DNA of 7,998 bases, taken from NCBI GenBank assembly GCA_011620465.1, contig WOZC01000175.1:1-7998 (forward strand), written 5' to 3'. Below are positions 6,485 to 7,998 of the stretch, in pieces. The notes beneath the pieces were generated by a model. The model ran no database searches. It saw only the letters and a program-made list of their open reading frames with translations, and was not told the origin of the DNA. The translations under genes were made by a program, and so were the position numbers. How positions within the stretch are numbered: position 1 is the stretch's first letter; each line of letters begins with the position of its first letter. This DNA comes from Anaerolineaceae bacterium. GTDB taxonomy: Bacteria; Chloroflexota; Anaerolineae; Anaerolineales; Anaerolineaceae.

Positions 6485-7378
6485 CTACGGTTGCGAGCGA
6501 GCGTATTTTGTGATCCGCTTGAATGAATTCACGAGTGAATACGCTTGGTCCAGTTCTTCCAGATTCTCCTCCATGGCACGGTAACCTTCGTCAAACAAGG
6601 GTTGCGATTCGATTTTTTGCAGCAAACCAATATGCCCAACGATCGGTTCGACCAGAACGTCTGGTTTTGATTTTTCAATTCGCAATTCACTGAGCATGTG
6701 AGTGGAAACATCTACTGTCGCTGTTAGATGGCGCATTAATTCACCGAGTCGAGTCCTTGAGATGGTCTTTACCAATGGCTCAAGAAGACTGTTTTCGAGG
6801 GGGACTTTGATATCATTGAGGCTGAAATCTGCTGGTTGTTTATGTAATACGATTGCAACAATAGGTAAACTTGTGTCAAACTCACGGGCAGAATCAACCG
6901 GAACAGGGTCGAGAATACCACCGTCCACCAAAACCTGATCACCCTGGCTGGGGAAAAAGCCTGGGATAGCGATCGTTGCGAGTACAGCTTGCATGACATC
7001 TCCGTCCTTGATAATGATCTCTTGTCCTGTTTTCAAACTGACGGCAGTCGCCACAAAAGGAATCTGCAGATCCTTCATTGACTTACCCTGGATTAACGGT
7101 TCCAGTGCTTTTATCATTCCATTTGTGCCAATCAGTGAAAAATTTGATGGTCCGATACCTGATCGAAAACCGGATTCCTTGAAAAACTGATCAACAGCAG
7201 CCGCGATATCTCTTGGGGAATTACCCGCCGCGATAGTTGCACCGAAGAGACCGCCCGCACTTGTTCCAGCAATCCCGTTAATCGTATAGTCATGATCCAA
7301 CAAACATTGAACCACTCCCAGGTGAGCGACACCTCTCACACCACCACCGCCTAAGGCCAGGTTGACTTCTCTTTTCAT
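6485..7378 (-). CDS. Patatin-like phospholipase family protein (RssA/NTE type)
   Basis: Complete 297-residue serine hydrolase of the bacterial patatin family, expected to cleave acyl esters of phospholipids or related lipids with a Ser-Asp dyad. The glycine-rich oxyanion loop GGGGVRG is at 10-16, the nucleophile elbow GTSAG at 38-42 (Ser40), IAIPGFFP at 137-144, and the catalytic aspartate lies in VDGG at 151-154 (Asp152), followed by DPVP. All catalytic elements are intact. There is no signal peptide or membrane helix, so it is probably cytoplasmic or peripheral at the membrane. The C-terminal ~90 residues are mostly helical and charged. The ATG at 7378 has a good GAGGTG ribosome site 5 nt upstream and gives the expected N-terminus directly before the oxyanion loop. 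It is convergent with the SH3 gene and divergent from the NusG-like gene. The substrate and any role in lipid remodelling are not predictable from sequence. Confidence 0.94.
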   Translation of the reverse strand: MKREVNLALGGGGVRGVAHLGVVQCLLDHDYTINGIAGTSAGGLFGATIAAGNSPRDIAAAVDQFFKESGFRSGIGPSNFSLIGTNGMIKALEPLIQGKSMKDLQIPFVATAVSLKTGQEIIIKDGDVMQAVLATIAIPGFFPSQGDQVLVDGGILDPVPVDSAREFDTSLPIVAIVLHKQPADFSLNDIKVPLENSLLEPLVKTISRTRLGELMRHLTATVDVSTHMLSELRIEKSKPDVLVEPIVGHIGLLQKIESQPLFDEGYRAMEENLEELDQAYSLVNSFKRITKYARSQP

Positions 7379-7423
7379 GATTCACCTCGTAGTTAAAAAT
7401 ATATCATATTAGAGCGGAATGAA

Positions 7424-7429
7424 ATTATA
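7424..7429 (-). promoter_or_regulatory. -10 box candidate for the patatin-like gene
   Basis: The minus strand reads TATAAT, 45 bp upstream of the ATG at 7378, predicting a leader of about 38 nt. No good -35 box stands at 16-18 bp spacing, so the promoter may be weak or activator-dependent. Another minus-strand candidate, TATGAT near 7402-7407, is closer to the gene. Confidence 0.3.
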
Positions 7430-7465
7430 ATGGTTGCCAATAAAAACCAGTTGGTGTTTTGATTG

Positions 7466-7471
7466 TATAAT
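7466..7471 (+). promoter_or_regulatory. -10 box candidate for the NusG-like gene
   Basis: TATAAT preceded by TTG lies 66 bp upstream of the ATG at 7538, predicting a leader of about 60 nt. The nearest -35-like hexamer, TTGCCA at 7434-7439, is 26 bp away, too far for a standard promoter. The spacing is therefore unexplained and the call is tentative. Confidence 0.3.
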
Positions 7472-7537
7472 TGTCGAAGGTAGGAATCAATATTCTGTTT
7501 TGTCTTGCCCGATTGATACGGTAAAAATGAGTAAGAT

Positions 7538-7998
7538 ATGCAAAGAAAAGTTGAAGACGAGACAATAACAAGCCAACCTTCTTGGTTTGCGCTTCGAAGC
7601 AAACCAAATTTTGAGTTTATTGTCTGGTCACAACTGGCAGATCGAAAAATTGAAACCTATTTCCCCTGGATTTATGTTAAACCGGTAAACACGCGCTCAA
7701 GGAAGCAAAAACCGTTTTTTCCAGGGTATATGTTCGTCAAAGGTGGACTTGGCGACCTGTATGCGAAAAAGATTGGTCTCTTGGGTGGTGTGGTTGGATT
7801 GGTCAACTTTGACGGCATTCCAGCTTCATTAACGGATGGTATGATCGAGATTGTGAAACGCCAGGTTGAACGGGAGAATTACAGACTTACAAGTGGTCCT
7901 GAACAACTGCGTCCAGGTGACAAAATATGGATCAATGATCCCATCTTGGAGGGGATCGAAGCTCGATTTGAGCGGTGCATCAATGGGGATGAGCGTGT
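7538..7998 (+). CDS. RfaH/UpxY-type NusG paralogue, 3' end beyond window
   Basis: Partial: 153 codons are present and the frame runs off the right edge. The NGN domain starts near residue 15, with SWFALRSKPNFEF (15-27) and the hallmark FFPGYMFV (60-67). RPGDKIWINDPILEGIEARF (125-144) begins the C-terminal KOW domain, which is followed by a break into ERCINGDER. The KOW sequence resembles the specialised RfaH-like group more than housekeeping NusG, and no ribosomal-protein or secE gene is next to it as is usual for nusG. Family members bind RNA polymerase and suppress pausing or termination in one or a few long operons, often for surface polysaccharide. The ATG at 7538 is chosen because an in-frame TAA stands one codon upstream (7532-7534); a weak GAG ribosome site is 6 nt upstream. 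The operon it would control probably lies to the right, unseen. A strong inverted repeat lies within codons 15-24. Confidence 0.85.
   Translation, partial: MQRKVEDETITSQPSWFALRSKPNFEFIVWSQLADRKIETYFPWIYVKPVNTRSRKQKPFFPGYMFVKGGLGDLYAKKIGLLGGVVGLVNFDGIPASLTDGMIEIVKRQVERENYRLTSGPEQLRPGDKIWINDPILEGIEARFERCINGDER
7582..7607 (+). repeat. Inverted repeat (9-bp stem, 8-nt loop) inside the start of the NusG-like gene
   Basis: TTGGTTTGC (7582-7590) and GCAAACCAA (7599-7607) are perfect reverse complements around an 8-nt loop. A nested 10-bp DNA palindrome, GCTTCGAAGC, spans 7591-7600. In mRNA this would be a stable hairpin 45 nt after the start codon, followed by a short ATTTT. An upstream AACC (7575-7578) could pair with GGTT (7584-7587) instead, giving a competing fold. 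Confidence 0.6.

Noticed and set aside
7393..7607. Two minus-strand open frames of 60-70 codons upstream of the patatin gene.
   Set aside because: They run antisense to the NusG-like coding start and through its AT-rich promoter region, with no recognisable features.

Overview
The window carries seven protein-coding genes and no RNA genes, insertion sequences or CRISPR arrays that I can see. Base composition is moderate. The protein mix suggests an uncultured member of the Chloroflexota, most likely class Anaerolineae: a multi-GAF SpoIIE-type phosphatase, a small four-CxxC zinc-ribbon protein, an SH3-domain protein anchored at both ends, DegV, and an RfaH-like NusG paralogue. This placement is inference from protein style, not from a marker gene.

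Layout from left to right: (1) A 1082-residue regulator on the minus strand (71-3319) joins an N-terminal RsbW-like ATPase/kinase domain, about four GAF-type sensory modules and a C-terminal SpoIIE/PP2C phosphatase. (2) Divergent from it across 55 bp is radC (3375-4079, plus strand), probably read from a leaderless transcript. (3) A 232-bp gap (4080-4311) between convergent genes holds what looks like a decayed copy of a dispersed palindromic repeat. (4) On the minus strand are a DegV-family fatty-acid-binding protein (4312-5157) and, 44 bp upstream of it, a zinc-ribbon protein (5202-5789). Two adjacent 12-bp palindromes sit in the gap between them. (5) Divergent from the zinc-ribbon gene is an SH3-domain envelope protein (5851-6477). 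The 61-bp gap contains a 16-bp perfect palindrome that presents a TATAAT box on both strands. (6) A patatin-like serine lipase (6485-7378, minus strand) ends 7 bp from the SH3 gene. (7) Divergent from the lipase is the 5' part of a specialised NusG paralogue of the RfaH/UpxY type (7538 to the window edge).

There is no obvious single pathway. Three themes recur: signalling (the ATPase-GAF-SpoIIE protein, probably feeding a partner-switching system encoded elsewhere), lipid and envelope functions (DegV, patatin, SH3 membrane protein), and operon-specific transcription control (RfaH-like protein, likely heading a surface-polysaccharide or other long operon beyond the right edge). The candidates most worth following are the single-chain kinase plus phosphatase with its N-terminal ATPase, the symmetric divergent promoter palindrome, the paired palindromes before degV, and a strong hairpin inside the start of the RfaH-like gene. 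I found no clear case for a wholly new biological system; all seven genes belong to recognisable families or styles.
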